Of a DNA stretch of 36,818 nt, positions 1 to 12,690 are shown piece by piece. Numbering within the stretch: the stretch's first letter is position 1; every line of letters starts with the position of its first letter. Below the pieces are notes generated by a model. The model worked only from the letters and a program-made list of their open reading frames with translations. It made no database searches and was not told the DNA's origin. The stretch lies in the NCBI GenBank assembly GCA_003833135.1, contig QZLH01000151.1, positions 8,642 to 45,459 on the forward strand, given 5' to 3'. The position numbers and the translations under genes were made by a program. This stretch comes from Oehlia diaphana (lineage: Eukaryota > Glomeromycota > Glomeromycetes > Glomerales > Glomeraceae).

Positions 1-29
1 ATAATTTCGGCTGTATTACATCACGAATT

Positions 30-236
30 GAATACAAAACTTGTATATAATTTGTACAAATTCATTACAAAATTTGGACAAAATGTGGTTATATTCTGTA
101 CAAATTTAATATAATTCGGAATTTGTACAAGTATGGAATATTTCATAATTTGGCACATATTCAGTACATTTTCAGTCACTAATTGTACGGAATTTGTACA
201 GAATTCGTACAATATTATTTTCTGTACAAATTCCGG
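30..236. repeat. Cluster of TTGTACAA-type palindromic motifs
   Basis: This stretch carries at least seven variants of the short palindrome TTGTACAA (usually as AATTTGTACA or TGTACAAATT), in both orientations. It borders the transposase relic that follows. It may be the subterminal repeat region of that element or of another one. No unit of constant length is visible, so it is a motif cluster rather than a clean tandem repeat. Confidence 0.5.
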
Positions 237-244
237 ATTTTCAA

Positions 245-1214
245 TTTTTTACTGGGTTAATGCAGTTAATAATTACAATGTTTTCAATATTATCCCATTC
301 TTCTCTAATTAAATTTAAAAAAATATCTTTTGAGATTTTTTTCTTTTGCGCCACCATACTCTTAACCTTTTTCTCAACATTTTTCTTTAAAATAGCCCAA
401 ACATTCTCAATAGGATTGAGGTTAGGGCTATAGAAAGGCCAAGCAAGGACTTAACCTGGAAGGTGAGTTTCCAAGTCACCTTAAACATCATAGGAGGTAT
501 GTTTTGGGTTATTATCTTGCTGAAAGACTTATCGGTTACCATGCATTGCACTTGCATTATCATATAAATGTTCATTCAAAATTTGACGGTATAAATAATG
601 ATCCAAATTTTCAGTGAACATGTGCATGCCAATTTTTTCTTTAACGCTTATTGCATCCCAAACATGAACTTTAAATAGATGTTTTACCATTGGAGCAATG
701 GGTTTTCTGTCACGTGACTATGCAGAAAGGGTATTACAAAACATTTGAAGTGTAGTTTCATTAGAAAATACCACTTTTTTCCAATTATAATTCATGTGAT
801 CACGGGCCCAAGACAATCGTTTTTCTTTTACTTTCTCTGTCAAAAGAGGAATCTTTCTTAGACGAACAGATGCAAAACCAAGATTTTTTAGCTCACAACA
901 AATGACCCGTTCACTAACCTCAAGTTCTGGATTTTTTTCTTCAAGCTGTGCCTTCATTTTACTTGCTGTAGTGAAATGATTGTACTTAACGATCCTTCCA
1001 ATTTGGCGGCATTTTTTAGGAGTCAATTTTCATGGTTGATCAGACTGATGACCTATGGTAATTTTTCTGGTTTTTTTTAATGAACTAACATAACGTTCAC
1101 AGGAGTGCAAGGGAACACCTGTTCTTTGTGAAATTTCTCTTGCATTTCAGATTTTTTGCTGCCAAAGAAGGTTAACAGCATTTCAGTTTTTTTTGAGGGT
1201 AGTTAACGCCATTT
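245..1214 (-). pseudogene. Tc1/mariner-family transposase relic
   Basis: Read on the minus strand, this is a Tc1-like DDE transposase broken by stops and at least one frameshift. Visible in order are an N-terminal helix-turn-helix stretch containing AREISQRTGVP (about 1120-1150), a second helical DNA-binding part (TPKKCRQIGRIV, about 985-1026), the first catalytic block VVFSNETT (about 755-777), the second block QQDNNPKHTSYDV (about 484-523), and the third block SPNLNPIENVW (about 388-420). Stop codons interrupt the reading at 1147-1149, 1030-1032, 718-720, 529-531, 481-483 and 451-453. The first catalytic aspartate of the family (FSDE) is Asn here (codon at 760-762), so the copy would be inactive even if read through. 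The longest surviving open piece is 718-1026. Family assignment is firm; element ends and terminal inverted repeats were not found. Confidence 0.85.
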
Positions 1215-1548
1215 TGAACAGAAAAATATGAGAATGTTTATTATTTTCTAGAACTTTTTTTTGTTTGTTTTTTAAATATTAATCCTAAAGAACAATTTGG
1301 AAAAAATAGAAAGTTCTAGATTAGAAAATGAGCGCATCACAGCCTAAAAAAGAAACAGTACTCGCACTGCCATTACTTTCGCTGGTGACTGTATTATCTT
1401 ATATAAATTATTAAATAACAAAAATAGTAATGATAATTAACCGATACATGCAATAAAATTATTGAACTCTCCACTCTCCATTTTTTTAATATCAAAATAA
1501 CTTTTCTAACATTAAACTTTAGCTATTTACAATTTTTTTTTTTTAAAT

Positions 1549-3993
1549 ATGAGTAATAATCAAGGTGAAAATATTGATCTGAATAAAAAAAAATGTGGCT
1601 GTCTAAAAACTGATGTTTGGGAATATTTTAAAGAAGGACCAAAAAATAGAGGTCACTGTTCAGCAGAGTGCAATTTTTGTGGTTGGAAACAACAAATAGG
1701 TCAACTTATTGAAATGCAAGGACATATAGCTATTAATTGTTTAAAAGCACCATACAAAATTAAAACAATTTTTTTAGAAAAAGTAAAAAATAATGGACAT
1801 CTTGAATATAAAAATAAAAATATTAAAGTTGATCTTAATCAGTCAAAAATAAATGAAAAATTTGAATCAACTAAAATTGATCAAGCTAAAGTTGAGATGG
1901 TGAATCGTGCTATTGTAAAATTTTTTGCCTGCTGCGGCATTTCCTTTTACATCATTGAAAATCCATTTTTTGTTATCTTCTTCATACTTTATGTCCTGGA
2001 TATATTCCGCCATGTAGATAAACACTTTCAAATGATATGCTTAATGTAAAGATTTCCCATGTAATTACTGAAATAAATCTTAAATTAAGTAATGAGAAAT
2101 ACTTTACATTGGGTATATATTAAATAATTATATTATATATTTATAATAAATTAACAATTTAATAATTTATATTAATTTATTTTTTTAATCAAGGAGTGGA
2201 TGGTTGGACAAATGCTTGTGGACAGTCTCTTTATGCATTTATTCTCATTACTAAAGAAAGAAAGGAATATGTTCATTCAGTTCAAAACCTGTCAAATTAT
2301 TCATACATTGGACGTTTTTTGGCAGATAAAATGATTGAAATAATTGAGAATGTTGGTTATACCAAATTTTGTAGAATAGTATCAGATAATGCATCAGCAA
2401 TAGTTTTGGCAAAAAAACTAATTAATGATCGATATGAATTTATAATGCCAATTCGATGCATTGCACATCATATTAATTTGCTAACTAATGATATTTGTAA
2501 ATTAGAATTCGCTCAATCAATATTAAAAAAATGTATGAAATTAGTTTATTTTTTCAAAGCATCTCACCAGGCAAATGCAACATAATAATAGAAAATATGG
2601 TTAAAGGAGGAGAGCTGAAGGAATATTGTCAAACGAGATGGATGACTGCTTTCGATTGTATTTCTTCAGTTTTAAAGTGTGAAGATGCTTTAAAAAATGT
2701 CAGTTTCAATTATTTTATTATTTAAATTTTTAATTGAAATTTATCTAATAATTTATTTTTTAATTTTAGATCGTAATTAATAATCCAGATTATCTAAAAA
2801 AAATATTAAAGATATTATTACAAGATGTTATTTTATGAAAGTTGAAGAATTACAATTTGTTCTTAAACCAATAAAGAAGGCTGTTAAATATTTAGAAATG
2901 AAAAATGCAACATTGGCAGATTGTTTTTTTCAATTAATAAAGTTATCATATTCAATTAAAAACTTATCAGAATCACACACTATTTTTCAACAACAATGTA
3001 TTGAAGCATTTAATAAAAGATGGAAACAGTTTGATTTCAGATTATACATGTTAGCTTATTTACTTCATTCGTTGTATCGTGATATGTATGTAATTATATA
3101 TTTACATATTAATTTTTAAAATCCTAATAATTTAATTAATATTGTAGGTAAAGGATTTAGAAATCAAGTTTGCCGTAAAGTAGTATATTGGGCAATTGAT
3201 AATATATGGACAAAAATGGGCAGTGGAGAAAATTTTAGTTCAAAATTGATTGGACAAATTACATCCTTTCGTAATAAGCTCCCTCCTTATGATGATGAAT
3301 TTATTCCTATAAAATATTATACAGTCGAACGTTGGTGGAGTTATGTAGAACAAGATGAAGGAGAAGAAAATTTTATCCAACAATTTGCGTTAAAAATATT
3401 TTCAATAATCCTGCATAATGCAGGATGTGAAAGAATATTTTCTGTAATGGGGTGGTATATGAACAAAAGAAGAATCAGGTAATAATTGTTTTTTATTAAT
3501 TAATTTTTATTTAGATCATAACTTAAATTTTCTTTAATATTAATTGTTAGATTAAGTGTAGATCGCTTACAAAATCTTACGAAACTTCACACATATTACG
3601 TTTCAAATGCAAAAATGAATTAAAATTTACTGCTAAAGATTTGAATGTTACAAATGATGAAAAGTTTTATCAATTAGTACAAAACGGTATATATTAAAAT
3701 ATTAATGATGAAATTGAAGAGGAAGAGTTGGAAATTGAAGATGACGATAATGATAGTGATCTTGTTGATATAGAAGAGTACGAAAGATTTAATTCTGGAA
3801 ATGATAATGTTTTACAAAGTGAAAATTATTTCAATTTTGTATCAAAAGAATTGGTATCATAGAATTACTAAAACTTCAAGAACCGCAAGTAATTATTGAA
3901 GACATAAATATTGATAATGTCATTGATCATGGCAATAAGAATTTTGATTTGGATAAACTATTAGACGAACAGTTTAATGCAGAAAATGAATAA
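1549..3993 (+). pseudogene. hAT-family transposase relic with spliceosomal introns
   Basis: This is a hAT transposase reading through several exons. The N-terminus has a BED-type zinc finger (DVWEYFK, then CNFC and a distal H-x4-C pattern, about 1612-1740). The RNase-H-like core follows with KFFACCGISF and ENPFF (about 1918-1970), the first catalytic Asp in VDGWTN (from 2196), the second in IVSDNAS (about 2377-2397) and CIAHHINLL. The C-terminal dimerisation block contains WWSYVEQ and AGCERIFS (3331-3447). In-frame GT-AG introns are placed at 2113-2193, 2699-2769 and 3479-3550; a fourth near 3086-3147 has no clean phase. Damage includes a frameshift near 1975, a stop at 2019-2021, a frameshift near 2578, frameshifts in A-runs near 2796 and 3616, and another near 3855. 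The acidic tail ends near 3993. Terminal inverted repeats and 8-bp target duplications were not found. Confidence 0.88.
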
Positions 3994-4204
3994 TAATTGT
4001 AAAGACTAAAGACAAAATGATATAGTAATTATAATAAAGAAAATTTATAAATTTTAATTGCATAATTATATTATAATTTTAATATTGATTATTTTCTACA
4101 TCTTAGTCTAATAAACATTTTTTTTTATTTTACATTAAAAATTAAAAAAAAAGAACCATTTCTTTAAATAAATACCAACATCTCCTATTGCAATATATCC
4201 AAAG

Positions 4205-4760
4205 TCTTCAAGTAAATGTTGCCTTTAATTTCAGATTCGCTCTTTTTATAGTTTAAGCCTTCAAGGAGTTCGGGTAGACTCAGTAGAGTTGCTTAAAGTT
4301 AAAAAAACAAAAGAAATATCAGTAAAGGCTCAGTCACTAATGTTTCTTAACGCTCAATTCCCAATACCTACCTTCCATTTTGAAGTTCCGTCAAGGTTAA
4401 ATAAAATTTACGTCTAGTCATTTAGTTAGACGCCTACAAAAAAAAGATAAAAAAAGTGTTAGCAAAATTTCACTAATACTTCTTGACTCCTAAGTGACTC
4501 CCAAGTCCTAATTTTCAACACCTACCTTTAACCTTTCATTTTGAAGATTCAAGGTCAAAATCTACGTTCAGGCATTCAGATAAATGCTTACAAATAAAAA
4601 AAAGATAAAGAAACGTTAGTAAAATTTTATTAACGTTCTCTAACTCTCAATTTCAAAAACTTGCCTTTAATTCTGAAGTCCAAAGCTTTAGACGCTCAAA
4701 AAACCAAGAGGAATATTAGTAAAATTTACTAGTATTCCCTAAATCCTGCTCCTTATCGTT
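4205..4760. repeat. Diverged tandem repeat array with internal palindromes
   Basis: About four diverged copies of a unit of roughly 110-150 bp follow each other. Each begins near CCTACCTTTAA / TTGCCTTTAATT, continues through a TTTTGAAG...TCAAGG segment and an AGACGCCTACAAA / GATAAATGCTTACAAA segment, and ends with an A-rich stretch and a short palindrome such as TTAGTAAAATTTTATTAA (about 4617-4634) or TTAGTAAAATTTACTAG (about 4714-4730). The array lies directly downstream of the hAT relic and could be a satellite-like remnant of a larger element. No coding potential is visible. Confidence 0.6.
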
Positions 4761-4974
4761 GCTTGTCACTAGTTTGTACTTTGTAATATTTTTAAAGAAA
4801 ATCGTTAAAAAAAAGATTATCGATCTCTTAAAAATAAAGGTATCATGTGATTGCAATAATAACCAATAATATTTACAATAATTTCGTTTAACGTAATTAT
4901 TTACGTTATATATAAATAATTTTGTAATTAATTACGAATTATGTATTTTCAAATTACGAATTACATTTTTGGCC

Positions 4975-5190
4975 ATGAATTTACCAGGCCATGTACAGTA
5001 TATTCTGGTTGAACCAGTTTTTGTTAAGTCAAAAAAAAAAAATTTTTATACTATTATTATACCAGATGAGAATTTTTTAAAAATTGAAAAAAATTTCACA
5101 TATAAAATTTTTGAAAAAAAATTAAAAGCTGGGTTAATGAAATCATTATATTATGAAAACCATTTTACCACTTTGTATCACCTTATGTAA
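4975..5190 (+). CDS. Short lysine-rich open frame, unrecognised
   Basis: A 71-residue frame starts at the ATG at 4975 with the residues MNLPGHVQYILVEPVF and ends in a lysine- and phenylalanine-rich region. It matches no family I recognise. It sits between repeats, in very AT-rich DNA. It may be a fragment of a transposon protein or a chance frame; I see no intron signals extending it convincingly. Confidence 0.15.
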   Translation: MNLPGHVQYILVEPVFVKSKKKNFYTIIIPDENFLKIEKNFTYKIFEKKLKAGLMKSLYYENHFTTLYHLM

Positions 5191-6508
5191 AAAAAAATAT
5201 AATTTTAAAAAAAATATATAATATATATATTTTTTATTTGTATTTCATAAGATATATTTATTATTGCATTTTAGCAAGTAGAGTATTTTTTGATTGTTTA
5301 GGTTTTTTTAGAGATTTGTCTCCCTTTGTATTATTAATAATGTTTTTCTTTAAGTACAGTATAATAAAAAAAATATATGTATATTTTTATTTATTTTGCA
5401 AGTTTATTTAAAGTATTAAATTGGATTTAAATATCAATTTTATTTATTTAACAAATTCTTTCTTTTTTATTTTGTTAAATTTAATTCTAAATAATTAATA
5501 TAAAAAATTTACTTTTTTGAAAATCTGTATTTACTAAATATTTATGTATAAATAGAATTTGTTAATTAAAAAATAATTATATTTCTAATATAATATATAT
5601 TTTTTATGTTTTTTAAATATATATTATTATATTTATAATTTATTCAACCAAATTTTATTAAAATATAAAACCACTTTTTTTTATTTTTTTTATAAAGTAA
5701 AGCTATTTTACTTTTTTACTTCTTTAATTATACTTTTCAAATTAAACTTTTCAAATTAAACTATATATTTATTATACAAATACAAATACTAATGGAATTA
5801 ATAAATACTTTTTATTTGGCTAATTATTTTTATTATTTTAAATATTAATTAGCTAATAATAAAAGAATAATAAATATTATATTGGATTTGTTATAATATT
5901 TAAATATATCTAATATCTTATAAAATCATAATACCAATTATTTTACTTATATTCAATATTATATTAAATATTGCCATTATTTAATAAATTATAAAAAAAA
6001 AAATATTTTGTGTGAATATAAACTTTTTCAAGATATATATGCTAATGATATGTATATAACAATCAGGGAGAAAAAAGCATTAGTTAAATGTAATAATTCT
6101 TGAAAATAGGGTTTAAATCCATTATCCATTTTAAAATTATAATTTACAGTTACAAATAAATGGTTGAAATTCAGTTTAAATCTAAATTGAATATTGATAA
6201 CCAAACTAACAAGTTTAGATAATTTATTTTTCACAATTAATTCCTTTTTAACCTTAAAATAAATTGTCTAAGTATTACTTCAAGTTTTAGATAAACTTAT
6301 AAAACAAAAACCCTCACTTTAAATTTGCAAGTATATAAAACCAATAAAACTTACTTAACTACAAGCTTTTCAGCACCCAATTTATTGTTATATGTTATTG
6401 AGATTAAAATCTCATAGACTTTAACAACTTTCAAAATTTTTTAAATACACTTATTAAATTGTAAAATTCGAGTGTACTATTATAAAAATTAATGTTTTGA
6501 TAGATGAC
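5191..6508. other. AT-rich intergenic region without recognisable genes
   Basis: About 1.3 kb of very AT-rich DNA lies between the hAT/repeat block and the 3' end of the TAF10 gene. It consists largely of A/T runs and TTTAAAT-type words. I see no conserved coding segment, tRNA or structured repeat in it. The last 200-300 bases presumably hold the 3' untranslated region of TAF10. Confidence 0.6.
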
Positions 6509-7269
6509 TTAAGCACGGTAATAATCAGGCTTCTTGACATTTATACCATATTCTGAAAGTGCAGCAGCAAGATCCTCTAGGTTGAGGACTGTCTTGTTAC
6601 GTTGCTATAAAATTCAAAGCAATTTATTTTTAAATTCCTTTTGAATAAACTTAAAAATTCTATATCAAATACCTTTCCAAGATTCTTTTTACTTTGTTGT
6701 CGAATTTTACAATATTGGAAGGCATCGGTTGCAATGTCAGCAACAAATTTTTGGGCGGCTAAGGACATGAGACGCATTCTTTGAAATAATTTTTAATGCA
6801 GAGATTAAATTAAAAAAAAAAGAAAAAAAAAATTCTTATATAAAAAAAAAGATAATATAATTTATAGATTTATAACAAAATAGACTAACACTCGAATATC
6901 ATCACAGGAGGCTCCAGATCTGGAGAGATAGTATTCTGATACATGGTCAGGAATCTTTTAATATAAATAAAAAAATTGAGATTAAAGAGACTCCAGAAGC
7001 TCTAAACTAGACAATTTCCTTACGAGAGGTTCAAAGCCGTCTAATATTCGAAGAAAATCTAGTAAAGAACGATCTTTTCGTATAAACTCTTCTTCTCTCC
7101 TAGAAGGTGATATGACCGTCGATTCTTCTTCTTCACTAGATTCTGTGTCTTCAACAGATTCGGGTAAATTGTTTTCCTCTTCTACAGGTTCTGGCGTTTC
7201 GACTTCTTTTCCTTTTCCTTTATCAATGTTGTAAATATGTTGTTCGTCGGAATCATTATCGAAATCCAT
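6509..7269 (-). CDS. TAF10: TFIID/SAGA subunit TAF10
   Basis: This encodes a histone-fold subunit shared by the general transcription factor TFIID and the SAGA coactivator. The model has four exons (minus strand): 7269-7024, 6954-6890, 6778-6673 and 6604-6509, giving 170 residues. Residues 1-70 are acidic and low-complexity, rich in E, S and D. The TAF10 signature follows: SLLDFLRILDGFEPLIPD, then SEYYLSRSGASCDDIRVM, then RLMSLAAQKFVADIATDA, and the C-terminal NLEDLAAALSEYGINVKKP. The order and spacing match the family. Splice sites are GT-AG; the donor of intron 2 is GTTAGT, chosen because it gives the DDIRVMRLMSLAAQ junction in phase. It is transcribed divergently from UTP23, with 141 bp between start codons. 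Confidence 0.93.
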
Positions 7270-7410
7270 CGAAGACAAACTTATAAATCGGTATTTGACT
7301 ATTTGTCTATCTCAGTTTACATTACCATATTTGTTGATGTTTGTGTACCCATAAATTTTTTACCATTCTTGCAAGTCGTAGATTTCAAAATTTTATAATT
7401 TATAATCAAA
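7270..7410. promoter_or_regulatory. Shared divergent promoter region, TAF10/UTP23
   Basis: Only 141 bp separate the start codons of the two divergent genes, so both promoters must lie here or overlap the coding starts. No clear TATA box or known binding site stands out. The assignment rests on position alone. Confidence 0.5.
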
Positions 7411-8616
7411 ATGCGACAGAAAAGAACGAAACAATATAAACGACTTATGGCACTTTATTCTATATCTTTTGGTTTTAGAGAACCTTATCAAATACTAGGT
7501 TGGGATAATTATAAAATTTTAATATAATATTCAATTTTATTGATAACGATACTTTGTGTTAAAGTGGACAGCAATTTTATGCGAACTGCCTTACGATATA
7601 AGATGGATATTTCTAAGCAACTCTGTACAGTAATGTTAGGCAATACAAAGCAATGTATGCTTTTAATTTGTGTTAAATTGTTAATCGATTTTATTTAAAT
7701 AAACTTATTATCGTAATGTTCTTTTATGATCATAGTATATACTTCTTGTACATTAGCTGAAGTGAAAGATCAAAGTAAAGATGAATTTGGCACGGAAAAC
7801 GCATTAAAAAGATTCGAGCTACGAGGATGTATACATAGACACAAACCAGTCTCAAGTTCTGAATGTATATTGTCAATTATAGGTAAAATTCAATTTAACA
7901 TGATACTAAATAGACACTAAATTATAAATAATAATATTTAAAAAATTTATAAGGGCCCGATAATCCTCATAATTATTGCGTAGCCACGCAAAGTGAATCG
8001 CTTCGTAAACGATTTCGCGCTATTCCTGGCATTCCACTATTATACATAAATCGAACTGTATTAATCCTTGAACCTCCTTCCTATGCCACATTGCAAAAAT
8101 CAAAACAGGTATTTCTAATGATACAAAAATCAATGTTCGTAATTTTAATTGAAAATTGTGCATTTTGATTAGATCGAAAATGTGAAAACCCATGCATCAG
8201 TTGAGGAATTATCTTTTTTAGCGAAAGCTAATTCTGATATTCAAGTAGGTACTGAAAAACCAAAAAAGAAACGTAAAAGACCGAAAGAACCTAATCCGTT
8301 GAGTTGTAAGAAAAAAAAAATGAAGGTTTTACCTCAAAATAAAAAGAATGGTGAAATGGGAAAGATCAGTCTAACAAATGTACGTTTAATTTAACTTTTT
8401 TTCTTGGATTGTTTATAATTCTTAATTAATAATTGAGATATGAATCAGGAACCGACAAGTAAAAAGCGAAAATACGATGATTATGAAAATAACGATGATT
8501 CTCGGAGTCAACCACAAGAGAATAATAATGAAAAATCTTCAATAGATAATAATAATCAGCTAAACAAGAAAAAGAGGAAAAGGAAAAGGAAGAAATCAAA
8601 TAAGTTAAAAAATTAG
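7411..8616 (+). CDS. UTP23: rRNA-processing protein UTP23
   Basis: UTP23 is a nucleolar PIN-domain-like protein of the small-subunit processome needed for 18S rRNA maturation, linked to release of the snR30/U17 snoRNA. Six exons: 7411-7498, 7565-7654, 7736-7882, 7954-8108, 8173-8379 and 8449-8616, giving 284 residues. The start MRQKRTKQYKRLMALYSISF and FGFREPYQIL are diagnostic. The zinc-finger region keeps the spaced Cys/His set (YTSC...RGCIHRH...SSECILSI, residues about 63-107). VATQSESLRKRFRAIPGIPL is the conserved late PIN segment. NPLSCKKKK near residue 205 is the family's basic C-terminal motif, and the tail is lysine/arginine-rich. All junctions are GT-AG and in phase. The metal-binding acidic residues of active PIN nucleases are known to be poorly conserved in this family, so a structural role is likely. 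Confidence 0.93.
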
Positions 8617-8811
8617 AAAACATGTGCAAATAAGAAATATGAAAGTAATTCTGTGAAAGTAATAAATTAATGTATATATTGTGATATTATAATCTATTAG
8701 AAAATTTTTTTAGAAAGTAAAAACGCGCGAATTTACGCGATTCTTATATCTACTTACATATATTCTATATATCTAATGTCTAATAATTTTTATAATTAGT
8801 TATTCTATTTA

Positions 8812-9805
<994 letters not shown>

Positions 9806-10001
9806 TTTTTTGTTAAGAAAATTTTACTATCCCACGCTAGTAAAAGTCGACTAAATTTAAAAAAATGTTTTGCATTATGCACAAAAACGCAAATACACAA
9901 ACCAACCTTAATTTTTAATTTAGATCCAGCAAGTCGGAACCGACTTCCCTATTTTGTAACGTGAATAAAAATTTCTTTTGACTAAAATTTACAAAACCAA
10001 A
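9806..10001. promoter_or_regulatory. Divergent promoter region, CFIm25/REP
   Basis: This is a 196-bp gap between two start codons pointing away from each other. It must hold both promoters, unless 5' untranslated exons lie elsewhere. No specific element could be named. Confidence 0.45.
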
Positions 10002-12391
10002 ATGCCTCAGCAATTGGAAGTAACAGAATATGATGTTATTATACTTGGTACTGGTTTTGTCGAATCAATCCTTGCAGGGTATGAATTTCCTTGACTATTA
10101 TAGTATTTTGTAGCGACTTAACGTGAAATTAAATAAACGTGACAGGGCTTTAGCGAGAATCGGTAAATCTGTGTTGCATATGGATACAAATGAATATTAT
10201 GGAGGCAGCTGGACTTCGTTTAATTTCCAAGAATTGTTAGATTGGGCTCAGCTTTTACAAGGTTTCCCATATTATTTAGTGACAATTTGTAAGAGACTTT
10301 TATATGTAAATTTTTTGTTAATAATTTGAGAAATTGGTTCTAATATATAGGTCATGTAGAGGAATCGAGCGGAAACAGCCAAGAAAGTAAAATTAATTTT
10401 AAACTTCATATCCTTTAAATTGAATCAAGAATAAATTATAAGAATATCATTATTATCAACAGATTTCGAAGGAAAAAAAGCTTTACCAATCAATTTTTCC
10501 AAGGCTCGCCGTCAAGCCTATTCAACAATTGAATATGAGATATACGGTATTTTAAAGCAGACAAATAGTACCGAAGAAAATGAAGAATATCTTCATAAAG
10601 ATGAACAAGATACATCAGAAGAAACAATACGTCATGTTTCTACAAGTCTGTCTAATTTCGAAAGAGAAACTCTGGCAAAATTACTCAAAGAATCAAAGCA
10701 ATATAATTTGGATATAGCGCCAAAAATAATGCCTTGTCGTGGTGAATTAATCGAATTATTAATAAGTTCCGGTGTGGGTAGATATTTGGAATTTAAAGCT
10801 TTGGATAAGACTTACATATATTCTGATCAAGATACTTTTGACAAGGTCTACTAACATTAATTTAAATTTACAAACTCAACTGATATCATAAAGTATTTAC
10901 CTATTTTTTTATCAATTATAGGTCCCATGTTCAAAGGAAGATGTATTTACAAGTCAAACAGTAACTTTGATTGACAAAAGAAAATTGATGAGATTTTTAA
11001 CATTTGCTTTAGATTTTACTAATTCTCCAGAAACGTTTGAAGGTATTATAATTATTCTTTCAAATCTTTATTATGTCGATGAGTAAGTTTTGATAATTAC
11101 AATTATCAATAGGTTATGAAGAAAAACCTTATGAAAAATTTCTCAAAGAAAAATTCCAAATTGATGGCAAATTGTTGTCAGCAGTTTTATACGCGATCAC
11201 TTTAATTCAAACAAAAGCAAATGATGGTTTGTATTTAAATTAGTTTATACCTCATAAACTATTACATAAGATTTTTATATCATTGTATTTCTATAATATA
11301 AAGTAAATACTATACAAGGCTTGACATATACACAAAGATATTTAAAATCTCTTGGCCGTTATGGTAATGCTGCTTTTTTGGTAGCCTTATATGGTGCTGG
11401 GAGTGAAATTTCCCAAGGCTTCTGTAGGTATGCAATGTTATTAATTTACATATGTTTTTTTATTACGACTTGAATTTTTGGACAATGTTTAAATTCTTCT
11501 ATAATATGTAGGATTTCAGCTGTATTTGGTGGTATATATATGTTAAATCATTCCATAAAGCATCTCTTAATTGACAAGAGTTCAAATAATTTCACTGGAC
11601 TTATTGATGTGAATGGCCAACAACTTTCATCCACATACTTAATTACATCTATTGATTACATACCTGAAAAGTTATTACAGGAAAATGAAGAATGGTGCGT
11701 CACAAATATATAAATTTTCATATTTAATCAATTTTAAAGGATTAATCAATAAACAAACATACTAGTGAGCAAATTTCTCGTGCGATTGTGATCATAGATC
11801 GATATATTCACGAGGAAGGTGATGCTTCTCTCACCATATTTCCACCAGATTTCGTGGGTAATGAATATCCGATAAGAGTTCTCCAGTTTTCAGAGGGGAC
11901 ACGATCTTGTCCCGAAGATAAATGTTAGTTAATGCAACTATAAGGTATTTAATATTTATTTGACACTACGAGGTTATTAATCATCTTATATTTCTTTCAT
12001 TTTATAGATGTTTTGTACATGTCCACAAAAGCTTCTCGCAAAAGTGCCAAAGAAGATTTGTACAAGGCATTAGAGAAATTAGTTAATATTTCAAATGATG
12101 GTAAGTTAATTATTCAAGCTTCAAAATCCTAGTTATTGTATTGACTTGGTATTTCATATCTCTTCAGATGCTTCATTATCATCTCCTTTGTTTGCTTTAT
12201 TTTACCGGCATAAATTTCGTGATGCTACGCTTTCTTCCTTACTACCCGATAATATAATTGTTACTAACGATTCTGATTCATCGTTGGATTTCGAAACGGC
12301 AACAATTCAAGCAAAGCAACTTTTTGAAAAGATGTGTCCAAATGAGGAATTTTTACCTGCCGTGCCGGACCCTGATGATGATGAATTATAA
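10002..12391 (+). CDS. MRS6: Rab escort protein (REP/Mrs6), Rab geranylgeranyl transferase component A
   Basis: REP presents newly made Rab GTPases to geranylgeranyl transferase II and delivers the prenylated Rab to membranes. Eleven exons: 10002-10078, 10146-10288, 10351-10386, 10463-10845, 10922-11042, 11113-11226, 11304-11427, 11512-11694, 11766-11923, 12008-12100 and 12168-12391, giving 551 residues. The GDI-fold dinucleotide-binding start is YDVIILGTGFVESILAGALA, followed by HMDTNEYYGGSWTSFNF. The NW/SW-S-F pattern after YYGG is typical of REP rather than GDI, as is the acidic insert of about residues 95-150. Later blocks include LTYTQRYLKSLGRYGN, AVFGGIYMLNH and the C-terminal CPNEEFLPAVPDP seen in REPs. 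All introns are short GT-AG introns with consistent phase. Confidence 0.93.
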
Positions 12392-12690
12392 TTTCAAATT
12401 ATCCATTATTTTGTTACATACAATCGCATCAGTGGTATCAATAAACTTTATTATTGAATATTACATATCTGCTTAAATTTATAATTCTGAATCGTTCAAA
12501 AACTTAATATTTGTTTTATTTGGGAAATGTCTATCATATGTTTTAATATTTAAGATAACTATACAATTTAAGTATAAATTACAAAAAATTATGTAAAATA
12601 AATACAAAGTAGTGACAAGCGGAGTCTTTCCAAAGTTTATATATATTACAATAACGTTCATATTAATCTTATTTCCAAGATCCATGATGT
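12392..12690. other. Convergent 3' intergenic region
   Basis: This 299-bp AT-rich gap separates the convergent stop codons of the Rab escort protein and PEX14 genes. It probably holds both 3' untranslated regions, which may overlap. No gene or repeat was seen. Confidence 0.55.

Noticed and set aside
6028..6234. 68-residue minus-strand frame in the AT-rich gap before TAF10
   Set aside because: Composition alone explains it; no motif, no splice partners.
10412..10462. ATATCCTTTAA inside intron 3 of the Rab escort protein gene, with AAC just before the exon, as a second U12 AT-AC intron
   Set aside because: Using it would put the next exon in a frame that stops soon after, while the GT-AG pair (10387-10462) gives the correct frame; no U12 branch site is present.
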